Of a stretch of DNA of 64,000 nucleotides, positions 20,802 through 30,162 are shown in pieces. Below the pieces are notes generated by a model, which saw only the letters and a list, made by a program, of their open reading frames with translations, was not told the origin of the DNA and ran no database searches. The position numbers were made by a program, and so were the translations under genes. Every line of letters begins with the position of its first letter. The stretch's first letter is position 1. Source of the DNA: Vibrio litoralis DSM 17657 (GTDB lineage: Bacteria; Pseudomonadota; Gammaproteobacteria; Enterobacterales; Vibrionaceae); contig NZ_KE384567.1 in assembly GCF_000426765.1 (NCBI RefSeq), positions 541,152 to 605,151 on the forward strand. Reading direction: 5' to 3'.

Positions 20802-22061
20802 ATGGATATCCTCGCAAACTACGGCACTATTTTAATTTTAGTTGCAGCGTTCTTTGGTTTCCTAATGGCTGTTGGTATTGGTGCAAATGATGTTGCCAAT
20901 GCAATGGGCACATCTGTTGGTTCTAAAGCGCTAACAGTAAAGCAAGCAATTGTTATTGCTATGATTTTTGAATTTGCTGGTGCTTATCTGGCAGGTGGCG
21001 AAGTAACAGACACCATACGCAAAGGGGTGATTGACACCTCATACTACACCGCCCAACCGGACGTTTTAGTATACGGTATGATGTCAGCCTTACTTGCGGC
21101 AGGTACATGGCTACTTTTGGCCTCTTATATGGGATGGCCAGTATCAACGACTCACTCAATTATTGGCGCCATCATTGGTTTTGCTTGTGTTTCAGTAGGT
21201 ACCGAAGGTGTTGATTGGCATTCAGTGCAAGGTATCGTTGGCAGCTGGATTGTCACGCCCTTTATCGCTGGTTTTTTTGCCTATGGTATCTTTGTCAGTG
21301 CACAACGGCTGATTTTCGATACTGAAAACCCAGTCCACAATGCGAAACGTTTTGTACCGGTTTACATGTTTATTACCACTATGGTAATCGCTCTAGTTAC
21401 CATCAAGAAAGGCTTAAAGCACATTGGCCTGCATCTAACTCATAGTGAAGCTTGGATGTATTCAGCATTGGTTTCTGCTCTTGTAATGGTATGTGGTTAT
21501 ATCTATATCAGCAGAAAATTTGCCGGTCAAAAAGAAGACCATAGCTTTGCCGGTGTTGAGAGTATCTTTAGCGTATTAATGGTTATCACAGCGTGTGCGA
21601 TGGCATTTGCTCATGGCTCAAACGATGTAGCTAATGCAATTGGTCCACTATCTGCTGTAGTATCAACTGTTCAGAATATGGGTGAATTAACAACGAAAAG
21701 CGCCATCGCATGGTGGATCCTTCCTCTGGGCGGTATCGGTATTGTGGTGGGTCTTGCGACTATGGGTCACAAAGTAATGGCAACCGTTGGTACGGGTATT
21801 ACTGAACTAACTCCTAGCCGTGGCTTTGCGGCTCAACTTGCAACCGCAACTACCGTGGTATTGGCATCTGGTACTGGTTTACCTATCTCAACGACACAAA
21901 CCTTAGTGGGTGCGGTATTGGGTGTTGGTTTTGCTCGTGGTATCGCAGCATTGAACCTAGGTGTAGTACGTAATATCGTGGCATCTTGGATCATTACCCT
22001 GCCAGCAGGTGCAGTGCTTTCTATTGTATTCTTCTACGCAATTCAAGGCATCTTTGCATAA
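20802..22061 (+). CDS. Low-affinity inorganic phosphate transporter (Pit family)
   Basis: A 419-residue membrane protein with about ten to eleven hydrophobic segments. The duplicated signature is GANDVANAMGTSVGSKAL near the N-terminus and GSNDVANAIGPLSAV in the second half. PVSTTHS and PISTTQTLVGA are also present. The PiT family imports phosphate, usually as a metal complex, with H+ or Na+. The ATG at 20802 is preferred to one at 20775 because AGGT lies upstream at useful spacing and the protein then starts like its family. A terminator follows. It pairs with the upstream DUF47 gene. Confidence 0.9.
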   Translation: MDILANYGTILILVAAFFGFLMAVGIGANDVANAMGTSVGSKALTVKQAIVIAMIFEFAGAYLAGGEVTDTIRKGVIDTSYYTAQPDVLVYGMMSALLAAGTWLLLASYMGWPVSTTHSIIGAIIGFACVSVGTEGVDWHSVQGIVGSWIVTPFIAGFFAYGIFVSAQRLIFDTENPVHNAKRFVPVYMFITTMVIALVTIKKGLKHIGLHLTHSEAWMYSALVSALVMVCGYIYISRKFAGQKEDHSFAGVESIFSVLMVITACAMAFAHGSNDVANAIGPLSAVVSTVQNMGELTTKSAIAWWILPLGGIGIVVGLATMGHKVMATVGTGITELTPSRGFAAQLATATTVVLASGTGLPISTTQTLVGAVLGVGFARGIAALNLGVVRNIVASWIITLPAGAVLSIVFFYAIQGIFA

Positions 22062-22125
22062 TACAACCCCGCTATCGTCGTAAGGCATTCTGTCATAGCT
22101 ATGTCATAATTTTTGCGACAAGGTA

Positions 22126-22153
22126 AAAAGAGGGAGCGAAAGCTCCCTCTTTT
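22126..22153 (+). terminator. Terminator after the Pit gene
   Basis: AAAAGAGGGAGC and GCTCCCTCTTTT form a 12-bp stem with a GAAA loop. The remaining 190 bases before ygiM show no other clear element. Confidence 0.88.
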
Positions 22154-22342
22154 GTTGCACCTCAAGCTGAAACTTCTTACTATTCGATAAGCTCTTATCT
22201 ATCCAATTCTGGGGGATATTTAAGGTGTCTGGTTTTATCAGGCTATTGAAACAGTTAATTACTGTTCATCTCCTTTAGATGTATATAAATGAAAAAGCTT
22301 TATTCAACTGAAAGCTTTATACCAAATTAAAAGGGACAAAAT

Positions 22343-22954
22343 GTGAAAAAGCTTCTTTGCTTAGTATTATTGGCATGTTTTTTTGCTCCAATGACATACG
22401 CACGTGACTTCTACATTTCAGACCAACTTTTTACTTATGTGCATTCAGGACCAAGTAATGACTACCGTATCATTGGTAGTGTTGATGCAGGTGAAGTGAT
22501 TAAAGTATTAGGTCGCAATAACTCAACTAAATTTACGCAAATCTTAGATAGCAAAGGTCGTAAAGGCTGGATTGAGAGCAAGTATGTGACTCAAGATGTC
22601 AGCATGGCTGTTCGCATGCCTAAACTTGAAAAAGAATTGGCAACGGTAAAGGAGCAATTAAGTAAAGCTCGTGAAACGTCGGATACTGAAAAAGCAGGTC
22701 TAGTTAGTTCTCTAGAGTTAAGCAAAAAGCAGATTACCGATTTAGAAACTAACTATCGCGAAATCAACCAGCAGCTTGCTGATTCTCAAGAAGAAGTTCG
22801 CGCATTACGTGCAAGAATTGATACTCAAAAAGATGACTTACTACTTCGTTACTTCATGTATGGCGGTGGCGTTGCAGGTCTAGGTCTATTGTTTGGTTTA
22901 ATTCTGCCACACATCATTCCACGCCGTAAGAGAAACCCAGGTGGTTGGGCTTAA
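22343..22954 (+). CDS. ygiM: YgiM, SH3-domain membrane protein (TIGR04211)
   Basis: A 203-residue protein. It has a signal peptide (1-20, ends MTYA) and a bacterial SH3 domain at about 22-90 with YVHSGPSNDYRIIGSVDAG and GWIESKYV. A coiled coil follows at about 95-160. One membrane helix near 170-192 (GGGVAGLGLLFGLILPHII) is followed by a basic tail. The layout matches YgiM (formerly HtrG). SH3b domains often bind peptidoglycan; the cell role is undefined. It is in the conserved ygiF-ygiM-cca order. Confidence 0.88.
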   Translation: MKKLLCLVLLACFFAPMTYARDFYISDQLFTYVHSGPSNDYRIIGSVDAGEVIKVLGRNNSTKFTQILDSKGRKGWIESKYVTQDVSMAVRMPKLEKELATVKEQLSKARETSDTEKAGLVSSLELSKKQITDLETNYREINQQLADSQEEVRALRARIDTQKDDLLLRYFMYGGGVAGLGLLFGLILPHIIPRRKRNPGGWA

Positions 22955-23022
22955 TCCCACAACCTTAGGTATTTAACCTCAGTTATCGTTATCTAACCTC
23001 CGTTACGGTTATTTAAGATATA

Positions 23023-23055
23023 AAAAAGTGCGCCTATAACAAGGGCGCACTTTTT
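23023..23055. terminator. Bidirectional terminator between ygiM and uraA
   Basis: AAAAAGTGCGCC (23023-23034) pairs with GGCGCACTTTTT (23044-23055) between convergent genes. Confidence 0.87.
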
Positions 23056-23084
23056 GTATCTATCACTTTAACTTTGAGATCATA

Positions 23085-24341
23085 TTACTTAACGTCTGAA
23101 TCACCTTCCATTTGCGCGTTATCGACAATATGGTTTTCTCCAATATCTTTAGGAAGTACTAGATTAAGAATAATTGCCACGATACCGCATAAGCTGACAC
23201 CTTGTAGGCTAAACTCACCAATACCGAACGCCATTCCACCAATACCAAACACCAATGTCACCGCCACAATCACTAGATTACGTGACTTGTGTAAATCAAC
23301 TTGGTTTTTAATCAAAGTATTCAAACCAACTACAGCAATCGAACCGAATAATAAGATCATAATGCCACCCATCACAGGAACCGGAATAGTTTGCAGTACT
23401 GCGCCTAGTTTACCTACAAATGCTAATATCAGAGCAGTCACCGCCGCCCATGTCATGATCACAGGGTTAAAAGCCTTGGTGAGCATTACCGCTCCAGTCA
23501 CCTCTGAGTAGGTGGTATTGGGTGGTGCACCAAACATAGCCGCAGCCATAGTTGCCACCCCATCCCCCGTCATAGTGCGATGCAATCCGGGCTTTTTCAG
23601 GTAGTTTTTGCCAGTCACATTAGAGATAGCCAGAATATCACCGACATGCTCAACCGCTGGCGCAATCGCCACCGGGATCATAAATAGCACCGCATTGATA
23701 TTAAACTCTGGGAAAGTAAAGTTAGGTACTGCAAGCCATGCCGCTTGTTGAACAGGTGAAAAGTCCACTACGTCGAAGAATAAGCTCACGATATAACCAG
23801 AAACGATACCGCCAAGAATCGGCACTAGCTTAAAGAAGCCCTTACCCATCACGCTTAAAATAATGGTCACAATCAAAGAAACCGCAGAAATCCATAATGC
23901 AGCATCATGAGCGACAATTTGAATACCACCATCACCACTTTTACCTAGCGCCATATTCACGGCCGCAGGAGCCAGTCCTAAACCAATAACCATGATCACT
24001 GGGCCAACGACCACTGGTGGTAACAACTTATGAATGAAGCCGCTGCCACGCACTTTAATCACCGCTCCTAATATCACATACACGGCACCCGCGGTCATTA
24101 AACCACCTAGGGTACTAGCAACACCCCATGTTTGGATGCCATACATGATAGGAGCAATGAAAGCGAAAGAAGAGGCAAGAAAAATGGGAACGCTTCGCTT
24201 GGTAATCACTTGGAAGATAAGAGTACCGATACCAGCACCGAATAACGCAACACTAGGATCTAACCCAGTTAACAGTGGAACTAAAACCAACGCACCGAAT
24301 GCTACGAATAACATTTGAGCGCCTTGTAATATCTGGAACAT
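23085..24341 (-). CDS. uraA: Uracil permease, NCS2 family
   Basis: A 418-residue carrier with the 7+7 inverted-repeat layout of NCS2 nucleobase transporters. Signatures are SSFAFIAPIMYG near the N-terminus, VEHVGDILAIS and NTTYSEVTGAV. The two glutamates correspond to the uracil-binding glutamates of UraA. It is a proton-driven uracil importer in the inner membrane. Xanthine or uric acid carriers of the same family are longer and less like this, so uracil is favoured. TAAGG lies before the start. No upp gene is adjacent here. Confidence 0.85.
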   Translation of the reverse strand: MFQILQGAQMLFVAFGALVLVPLLTGLDPSVALFGAGIGTLIFQVITKRSVPIFLASSFAFIAPIMYGIQTWGVASTLGGLMTAGAVYVILGAVIKVRGSGFIHKLLPPVVVGPVIMVIGLGLAPAAVNMALGKSGDGGIQIVAHDAALWISAVSLIVTIILSVMGKGFFKLVPILGGIVSGYIVSLFFDVVDFSPVQQAAWLAVPNFTFPEFNINAVLFMIPVAIAPAVEHVGDILAISNVTGKNYLKKPGLHRTMTGDGVATMAAAMFGAPPNTTYSEVTGAVMLTKAFNPVIMTWAAVTALILAFVGKLGAVLQTIPVPVMGGIMILLFGSIAVVGLNTLIKNQVDLHKSRNLVIVAVTLVFGIGGMAFGIGEFSLQGVSLCGIVAIILNLVLPKDIGENHIVDNAQMEGDSDVK

Positions 24342-24516
24342 ACGCAGCCTTAATCTTTTATAAAAAACAAACTGACGAATTCTAGCATTAAAACTCTTAT
24401 TATTGCGGAAACATTTTTAAACAACTTGTGGCTATTCCCATAAAGAAATCGTTTAACTTAAGATAAAAATAGCGATCCTCGTGGAATGACTACTTTTATT
24501 AGCTAACTTAAAGTGG

Positions 24517-25368
24517 TTAGCCTCCCCATTCATACAAGGCTGGAATTTGCAGTTGTTGATTATCAAACGTCACAATCAAACTACCAGGCAGGATTTGATC
24601 CAACTTGACCAATTTATTGATCACCCACTCCCCTTCATGCACATTATTGCCGTTCACTTTAATCCAGCGGCTTTGGGATTTAGAAGAATACATATGGGTT
24701 TCAAAATTCATTTTTGGTAAGCGACCGCGATAATCACTTTCATGCCCGACTAAATTAATCGCGTCTTGCGGTTTAGTCGGCATCACGGTAGTTTGCGTTT
24801 GAGACTTGCTTTGAGCGGGATGCTTTTCTAGTGCCGATTGAAAACGCTGAGCCAGTTCCGGTGATAAGCCAGAAAGATCAAGATCATCAACATTCCAGTC
24901 TTGCTCTGATGTTTGGCTGAGATTAACTTGATCGGTTTCAATACGTCGCCCTTCTGATGGTGCGTTATTTCGACTCGAGGTACTTGACGGCTTAGGCTTC
25001 GCAGGTAAGGGCTTGGCGACCGCTTTAGGTAATGCCGCTAATCCGGTTAGTTCAGGATAAGGTAACAACTTGGCCAGTGGCTCACTTTTCTCACTTGATT
25101 CATTTGGCTCAAACCTAGTCGCTTGTTGTTGATTTTTTTCAGCATCAGTCGTTTCAAGCTGAGAGGATGTATTCGCGACCTGATTGAAATGCAAATAAGC
25201 CATCATTGCCAATATCGCAATAATAGGTAACACGGCAAATACCCCAACCAACCACCAGCGCGTGGTTTTGCTGGCATTAACGCGAGTTGAGGAAGATGAA
25301 TGAGGCTGTGATATTTGCGCTTGATAGGCTTGTTCGGATTGTTGAAGCGCTTTCATGACTTCCGACAT
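24517..25368 (-). CDS. gspB: General secretion pathway protein B (GspB/ExeB)
   Basis: A 283-residue bitopic protein. It starts with a cytoplasmic MSEVMKALQQSEQAYQ. One membrane helix spans about 38-62, followed by a Pro/Ser/Gln-rich periplasmic linker. A C-terminal T2SSB domain has DYRGRLPKMNFETHMYS and RWIKVNGNNVHEGEW. With GspA it helps the secretin GspD assemble across peptidoglycan. Its ATG overlaps the gspA stop by one base (TAATG), which implies translational coupling. Confidence 0.88.
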   Translation of the reverse strand: MSEVMKALQQSEQAYQAQISQPHSSSSTRVNASKTTRWWLVGVFAVLPIIAILAMMAYLHFNQVANTSSQLETTDAEKNQQQATRFEPNESSEKSEPLAKLLPYPELTGLAALPKAVAKPLPAKPKPSSTSSRNNAPSEGRRIETDQVNLSQTSEQDWNVDDLDLSGLSPELAQRFQSALEKHPAQSKSQTQTTVMPTKPQDAINLVGHESDYRGRLPKMNFETHMYSSKSQSRWIKVNGNNVHEGEWVINKLVKLDQILPGSLIVTFDNQQLQIPALYEWGG

Positions 25369-27095
25369 TACTTATCCTCCGTGGCTAACGGTAAGATATT
25401 ATCAACCACACTCGGCGCTTTATTATTAACGTAGCTATCAAGCAGCATCAGTGTTCTTTTACCTGCGATACCATCAACATTAATGCCTTGCCACATTTGA
25501 AAGGCTTCCACTTTATTTTTCACACTTTGATCAAACTGACGACGCTCTTTTAGCGGCTCACCTAGTACTTGAGACAATAGGTTATTCAGTTTCGCCACTT
25601 CCGGCCCTTGAGAGTTTAACTTCAAGGTTTGATCGGCCAATTCACTATGCCACAACAACTGATACTCTCCGCTCCAATGTTGTTTCAGCCATTCGATTGG
25701 AACTTCAATTCTTTTCTCTGCGAGTAGTAATTGCGCCTTGTCATCAGACAATTTATATAAAATGGCAAAATAAGAATGGTATTGATCTTGTAGTGTCAGC
25801 ATGGCTGGGCGATTAATCACAGCCAGAACATTTAAAGTGCCGGAATCTTGGTAACAGTATAAATTCGCACGCTCGGCTTGTTGGCAATTGGCTTCATCAT
25901 TCGCCACCTTATATCCCCACAAAGCCATTAATGTTTTCATCGCGGCAATGGGGTTATAACTTTGGCGAATCAGCGGCTCAACCAACTCGGCGACATTATT
26001 GTTTTTAGAATTGTTGTTTTGAGATGATAAATCATTGCGTTCTTGAGCATCTAAAGACTCGGCTAAATTATCAGCTTGCTCCACCTGTGGTGAGATTGAT
26101 GCGGCAACTGACTCAAGCTTGGCACTCTCAAATTTTTCATTGGCCATCCAACTCGGTAACCAAAACCATGCTGCCGCCGCTAACAAACATCCCACCGACA
26201 AACTGGCGATATACGCTAGCCAAGGTTGAGATTGATTGGCCGATTCGGTTCTACCATTTAACGCAGGATTAGAACGGCCAATTGGACGCTGAAAACTCAT
26301 CACATCTTCACACGCTTTTTCCGCGATAGACAAAGAAATATGAGCCTCACCACTGTAGTAGGCATACAGCATGCACTTATCGCACACTAGGTTAATTAAA
26401 CGAGGCACACCTTGAGTTTGCTTGACTATCAACTTAACCGCTTTGCCCGTGAAAACATCATATTGTCCACCCGCTACTTGCAAGCGAAATTGAATATATT
26501 GTGAGACTTCTTCTGTACTTAGAGGCAGTAGGTGGTAACGTCCAGTAATGCGTTGCGCGAGTTGACGAAGCTCTTCGGTTTGCAGTTTATATTGCAGCTC
26601 AGGCTGACCAATCAATAGCACTCTAAGTAGCTTTTGGCTTTCGGTTTCTAAGTTGGTCAATAAACGTAATTGTTCTAACACATCGGCCGATAAATGCTGC
26701 GCTTCATCAATCAATAGTAGTGTTTTGATGCCCTTACCATGGTTATCCAATAAGTATTGGTAGATCGCTTGGGTGAGTTGCTTAAGACTGGCAGATTCTT
26801 GATATCCAATAGAAAACTCATCACAAATCGCTTCTAACAAATCAGTGCTGGTATAGGTTGGATTCAACAAGAGTCCGGTTTTAACATTCGACTCTAATAC
26901 TGAAAGCAGTGCTTTAGAAACGGTGGTTTTCCCCGTGCCCACTTCACCGGTGAGTAAGGCAAAACCGCCCCCTCCACCTAAACCCGCTTGTAAGTGATTC
27001 ATGGCTTCACGGTGACGCGCACTCAGAAAAATATAGCGAGAGCTAGGAACAATCGTAAACGGCAGTTCTGATAAACCAAAAAAATCCTTGTACAT
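25368..27095 (-). CDS. gspA: General secretion pathway protein A (GspA/ExeA) ATPase
   Basis: A 575-residue protein. The AAA ATPase domain (about 1-270) has Walker A GEVGTGKTT and Walker B LLLIDEAQHL. A membrane helix (LAYIASLSVGCLLAAAAWFW) is near 295-315. The periplasmic half ends in a peptidoglycan-binding domain (about 495-560; SQGPEVAKLNNLLSQ, VDGIAGKRTLMLLD). It uses ATP to help the GspD secretin pass peptidoglycan. The frame extends four codons to a TTG at 27107, but the ATG at 27095 begins the family's MYKDFFGL motif and has GAGAG upstream. The pair gspA-gspB stands apart from the main gsp operon, as in Vibrio. Confidence 0.9.
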   Translation of the reverse strand: MYKDFFGLSELPFTIVPSSRYIFLSARHREAMNHLQAGLGGGGGFALLTGEVGTGKTTVSKALLSVLESNVKTGLLLNPTYTSTDLLEAICDEFSIGYQESASLKQLTQAIYQYLLDNHGKGIKTLLLIDEAQHLSADVLEQLRLLTNLETESQKLLRVLLIGQPELQYKLQTEELRQLAQRITGRYHLLPLSTEEVSQYIQFRLQVAGGQYDVFTGKAVKLIVKQTQGVPRLINLVCDKCMLYAYYSGEAHISLSIAEKACEDVMSFQRPIGRSNPALNGRTESANQSQPWLAYIASLSVGCLLAAAAWFWLPSWMANEKFESAKLESVAASISPQVEQADNLAESLDAQERNDLSSQNNNSKNNNVAELVEPLIRQSYNPIAAMKTLMALWGYKVANDEANCQQAERANLYCYQDSGTLNVLAVINRPAMLTLQDQYHSYFAILYKLSDDKAQLLLAEKRIEVPIEWLKQHWSGEYQLLWHSELADQTLKLNSQGPEVAKLNNLLSQVLGEPLKERRQFDQSVKNKVEAFQMWQGINVDGIAGKRTLMLLDSYVNNKAPSVVDNILPLATEDK

Positions 27096-27214
27096 GCACA
27101 CTCTCAAACCAGAAAAGAAAAGCTATCGATAGCTAAAATCAGATACCCTAAAGTACACCAATAAAGGCTAAATTTATACTTACAGACGGCTTCATCGTGG
27201 CGAAGTTCTAGTTT

Positions 27215-27392
27215 ATACCAATTCCGATAAATAAGTGGTCTAAATTAGCGTAGGGAAAAAGCTTGATAACAAGGCATAAAGTTTCTGTTAGTAGTGGTTC
27301 TACATGCAAGTCTTTATAAACAAAAAGGTTATAACGCAGTTAGCGAGTTTTTTAACAAGCTAAGGTGATCAGTTATTTGTTGGAGTTGGTAT
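27215..27392. mobile_element. MITE-like 178-bp element with 26-bp inverted ends
   Basis: The left end 27215-27240 (ATACCAATTCCGATAAATAA...) and the reverse complement of the right end 27367-27392 (ATACCAACTCCAACAAATAA...) agree at 21 of 26 positions. The inside encodes no protein. It fills most of the 342-base gap between divergent gspA and cca, ending about 45 bases before cca. The left-end sequence is, from memory, a common Vibrio intergenic repeat. The size and inverted ends suggest a non-autonomous transposon remnant. No clear target duplication is seen apart from flanking T/A bases. Confidence 0.6.
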
Positions 27393-27437
27393 TGTTGCTA
27401 AAATGCCGATCAATATGACGGTAAAAAAGGAATTCGA

Positions 27438-28661
27438 GTGGAAATTTATCTGGTAGGTGGTGCGGTGCGTGACCGACTTCTTGGCATTCCAAGTTACGAT
27501 AAAGATTGGATGGTGGTGGGTAGCAGTCCACAAGAAATGTTGGCACAAGGCTTTCGTGCGGTCGGGCAAGATTTCCCAGTATTTCTTCATCCTGAAACTC
27601 AAGAAGAATACGCACTGGCTCGTACGGAACGTAAGTCTGGGCAAGGTTATACTGGATTTGAATGCCATTACGCGCCCGATGTAACCCTAGAAGAAGACTT
27701 GGCCCGCCGCGATCTAACCATTAATGCCATTGCACAAAGCCCCGATGGCAGCTTACACGATCCTTACCACGGCGAAAAAGATCTACAAGCTCGAATACTA
27801 CGTCATGTCTCCCCTGCCTTTAGCGAAGATCCATTGCGTGTGCTACGCGTTGCAAGGTTTGCCGCTAAATTACAACCCTTTGGCTTTACCATCGCCCCTG
27901 AGACTATGCTGTTAATGCAGCAAATTGTGGATTCTGGCGAATTATCATATTTGACGGCTGAGCGCGTATGGCAAGAATGGCAAAAATCATTAAACACCGA
28001 CTCTCCACAAGTTTTTCTAGAAACCTTAAAACAATGCGGCGCACTGGCCGTGATTTTGCCGGAAATCGACGCATTATTTGGCGTCCCGCAACCTGAGCGC
28101 TGGCACCCTGAAATTGATACGGGTATTCACACTTTAATGGTGGCTAAGCAAGCCGCTCAATTAAGCTCTGATATTGCGGTACGATTTGCCGCGCAAGTGC
28201 ATGATCTAGGTAAAGCCATCACCCCTGAATCAGAATGGCCAAGCCATAAAATGCATTGTCATACTGGTCTAAAACTGATCAAACAACTTTGCCAACGCTT
28301 AACCGTTTCCAATGAATGCCGTGATTTAGCACTATTGGTTTGCCAGCATCATTCCAATCTTCATCGAACCATGGAACTTAAACCATCGACCGCGCTCAAA
28401 TTGCTCAACCAGCTTGATGCTTGGCGTAAACCGCAACGCTTTGAACAAGTTTTGTTATGCTGTCAGGCCGATCATCAGGGACGATTAGGATTGGAATCAC
28501 AACCCTATCCACAAAAAAAGCGCATGTTAGATTATTACCACGCTGCGGCAAGCATTAATGTACAAGCCATTATCTCCCAAGGCGTTATTGGGAAAGCTAT
28601 CCGAGAGGAATTAGATAAGCAAAGAACAGCGGCAATTGAGTCGGTAAAACTGCTCAAATAA
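27438..28661 (+). CDS. cca: CCA tRNA nucleotidyltransferase (multifunctional Cca)
   Basis: A 407-residue class II nucleotidyltransferase with a C-terminal HD phosphohydrolase domain. Motifs: VGGAVRDRLLGIPSYDKDWM (residues 5-24), RRDLTINAIAQ, LRVLRVARFAAK, and the HD residues in QVHDLGKAITP. It adds or repairs the CCA end of tRNAs; the HD domain adds phosphatase and phosphodiesterase activities. The start is GTG, with AAGG 7 bases upstream, and matches the E. coli N-terminus (xxIYLVGGAVRD). Confidence 0.96.
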   Translation: MEIYLVGGAVRDRLLGIPSYDKDWMVVGSSPQEMLAQGFRAVGQDFPVFLHPETQEEYALARTERKSGQGYTGFECHYAPDVTLEEDLARRDLTINAIAQSPDGSLHDPYHGEKDLQARILRHVSPAFSEDPLRVLRVARFAAKLQPFGFTIAPETMLLMQQIVDSGELSYLTAERVWQEWQKSLNTDSPQVFLETLKQCGALAVILPEIDALFGVPQPERWHPEIDTGIHTLMVAKQAAQLSSDIAVRFAAQVHDLGKAITPESEWPSHKMHCHTGLKLIKQLCQRLTVSNECRDLALLVCQHHSNLHRTMELKPSTALKLLNQLDAWRKPQRFEQVLLCCQADHQGRLGLESQPYPQKKRMLDYYHAAASINVQAIISQGVIGKAIREELDKQRTAAIESVKLLK

Positions 28662-28720
28662 CCCCCTGTATTATCGATAAAAATCATCGTACAATACGAC
28701 CCATTTTACATCACCACACT

Positions 28721-28747
28721 TTTATCCCTAACTGACTTGGGTATAAA
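28721..28747. repeat. Degenerate copy of the TATACCCAAGT palindrome
   Basis: The right arm ACTTGGGTATA (28735-28745) is identical to that at 384-394; the left arm TTTATCCCTAACT is decayed. It lies between cca and uppP. Confidence 0.5.
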
Positions 28748-28812
28748 ACATAAACGCGATCCGGTAAGTGATTTTACCAGCCACGATATCTAACTAAGGA
28801 TACACACTTCCA

Positions 28813-29583
28813 ATGACCATTTTTGATTCCATTATCCTCGGAATAATCGAAGGTATTACTGAGTTTTTACCTATTTCATCAACTGGACACATGATCGTTG
28901 TCGGTGATTGGTTAGGCATTGCCAATACCGATACCAACCAAGCTTTTGAAGTGATTATTCAAGTGGCCGCTATTTTGGCCGTTATCGCTAACTATAAAGA
29001 AAAGTTTCACCCTAGATTCTTTGATCTTTGGGTGAAAGTCGCAGTGGCTTTCTTACCTATCGGTATCATTGGCTTTCTAATGAGTGATGTGGTGAAGGCG
29101 TTATTTAGTGTCACGGTAGTAGGAGTAATGTTTATCGTCGGCGGGATTATTTTCATCGCAGTTGAAAAGTATTATCAAGAAGAATCCTGCCCAACCACCG
29201 ATGTTAATGATGTCACTATGAAGCAAGCGATGTGGATTGGTTTCGCGCAGATATTTGCCCTAATTCCAGGTACTAGCCGTGCTGGCTCAACCATTATTGG
29301 TGCCATGCTTGTCGGGTTGAATCGTAAAACCTGTGCTGAGTTTTCATTCCTACTCGGTTTACCGGTTTTAGCCGCGGCATCAGGTTATGATTTATTAAAG
29401 CACTACCAAGACTTCACTACCGCCGATTTTACTAACCTTGCGGTTGGTTTTGTTACTGCCTTCATTGTGGCTTACTTTGTAATTAAGTGGTTTATCAGCT
29501 TCTTAGCTAAGTTCACCTTTGTCGGGTTTGGTATCTACCGCATTCTATTTGGCCTGTTATTACTTGGCATGGCTTGGGGTTAA
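28813..29583 (+). CDS. uppP: Undecaprenyl-diphosphatase UppP (BacA)
   Basis: A 256-residue membrane protein with about eight helices. The BacA signatures are [14 protein letters not shown] at residues 13-26 and [13 protein letters not shown] in the second half, which hold the catalytic Glu, Ser and Arg. It dephosphorylates undecaprenyl diphosphate to recycle the lipid carrier for peptidoglycan and other envelope glycans. It lies downstream of cca, as in E. coli. Confidence 0.95.
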   Translation: MTIFDSIILGIIEGITEFLPISSTGHMIVVGDWLGIANTDTNQAFEVIIQVAAILAVIANYKEKFHPRFFDLWVKVAVAFLPIGIIGFLMSDVVKALFSVTVVGVMFIVGGIIFIAVEKYYQEESCPTTDVNDVTMKQAMWIGFAQIFALIPGTSRAGSTIIGAMLVGLNRKTCAEFSFLLGLPVLAAASGYDLLKHYQDFTTADFTNLAVGFVTAFIVAYFVIKWFISFLAKFTFVGFGIYRILFGLLLLGMAWG

Positions 29584-29612
29584 TCAAACCTACCGACAGG
29601 TTCAAATATAAT

Positions 29613-29650
29613 AAAATGGGCGTGATACGGTTAAGTATCACGCCCATTTT
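29613..29650. terminator. Bidirectional terminator between uppP and folK
   Basis: AAAATGGGCGTGATAC (29613-29628) pairs perfectly with GTATCACGCCCATTTT (29635-29650) around GGTTAA. Confidence 0.92.
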
Positions 29651-29679
29651 GTATCTGCGGCCTAGATTAACTGTCTGTA

Positions 29680-30162
29680 TTAACTAAAATCAAACGGAAC
29701 CGCTTGCAGACTACCTTTCGGCGTAAAACCATCCCATAGTTGGCGAATACTTCGACCATCATTTGGTACGCTCAAATCTGGACATAATTCATATAACGGC
29801 TGCAACACAAACTCATAATTAAAAATATCGGCTCTTGGCAAGATCGGCTTAACCGTTGAAACCACGTTTCCATACAACAAAATATCCAGATCTAACGTTC
29901 GATCTTGGAACTTTTGTGCCTCAACCTCGCGACCCCACTTCAACTCAATTTCTCTAAGCTTGATGTGTAATTCAGACAAACTTAATGAAGTTTCCAGCTC
30001 AAACACTAGGTTATAAAAAGCATGACTATCAAAGCCAACGGGCTGACATTGATAAACCGCAGAAGATCTTAATTCACCTAGCAAGCTAAGCTCTTCAAAG
30101 GCGGCCTTTACATGCTTTTTGGGTTCGAGATTACTGCCTGCTCCAATATAACTGAGTGTCAC
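29680..30162 (-). CDS. folK: HPPK: 6-hydroxymethyl-7,8-dihydropterin pyrophosphokinase
   Basis: A 160-residue HPPK. Family motifs are GAGSNLEPKKHV at the N-terminus, LKWGR, and DRTLDLDILLYG, which holds the Mg-binding aspartates. It activates the pterin for folate synthesis. It overlaps folB by four bases (ATGA), so aldolase and kinase, consecutive steps, are co-translated. Some gammaproteobacteria also keep a folK beside pcnB, so this could be a second copy; that cannot be judged from this window. Confidence 0.92.
   Translation of the reverse strand: MTLSYIGAGSNLEPKKHVKAAFEELSLLGELRSSAVYQCQPVGFDSHAFYNLVFELETSLSLSELHIKLREIELKWGREVEAQKFQDRTLDLDILLYGNVVSTVKPILPRADIFNYEFVLQPLYELCPDLSVPNDGRSIRQLWDGFTPKGSLQAVPFDFS

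Noticed and set aside
27369-27668. Minus-strand ORFs over the cca start
   Set aside because: They overlap cca in antisense and have no family features or ribosome site.
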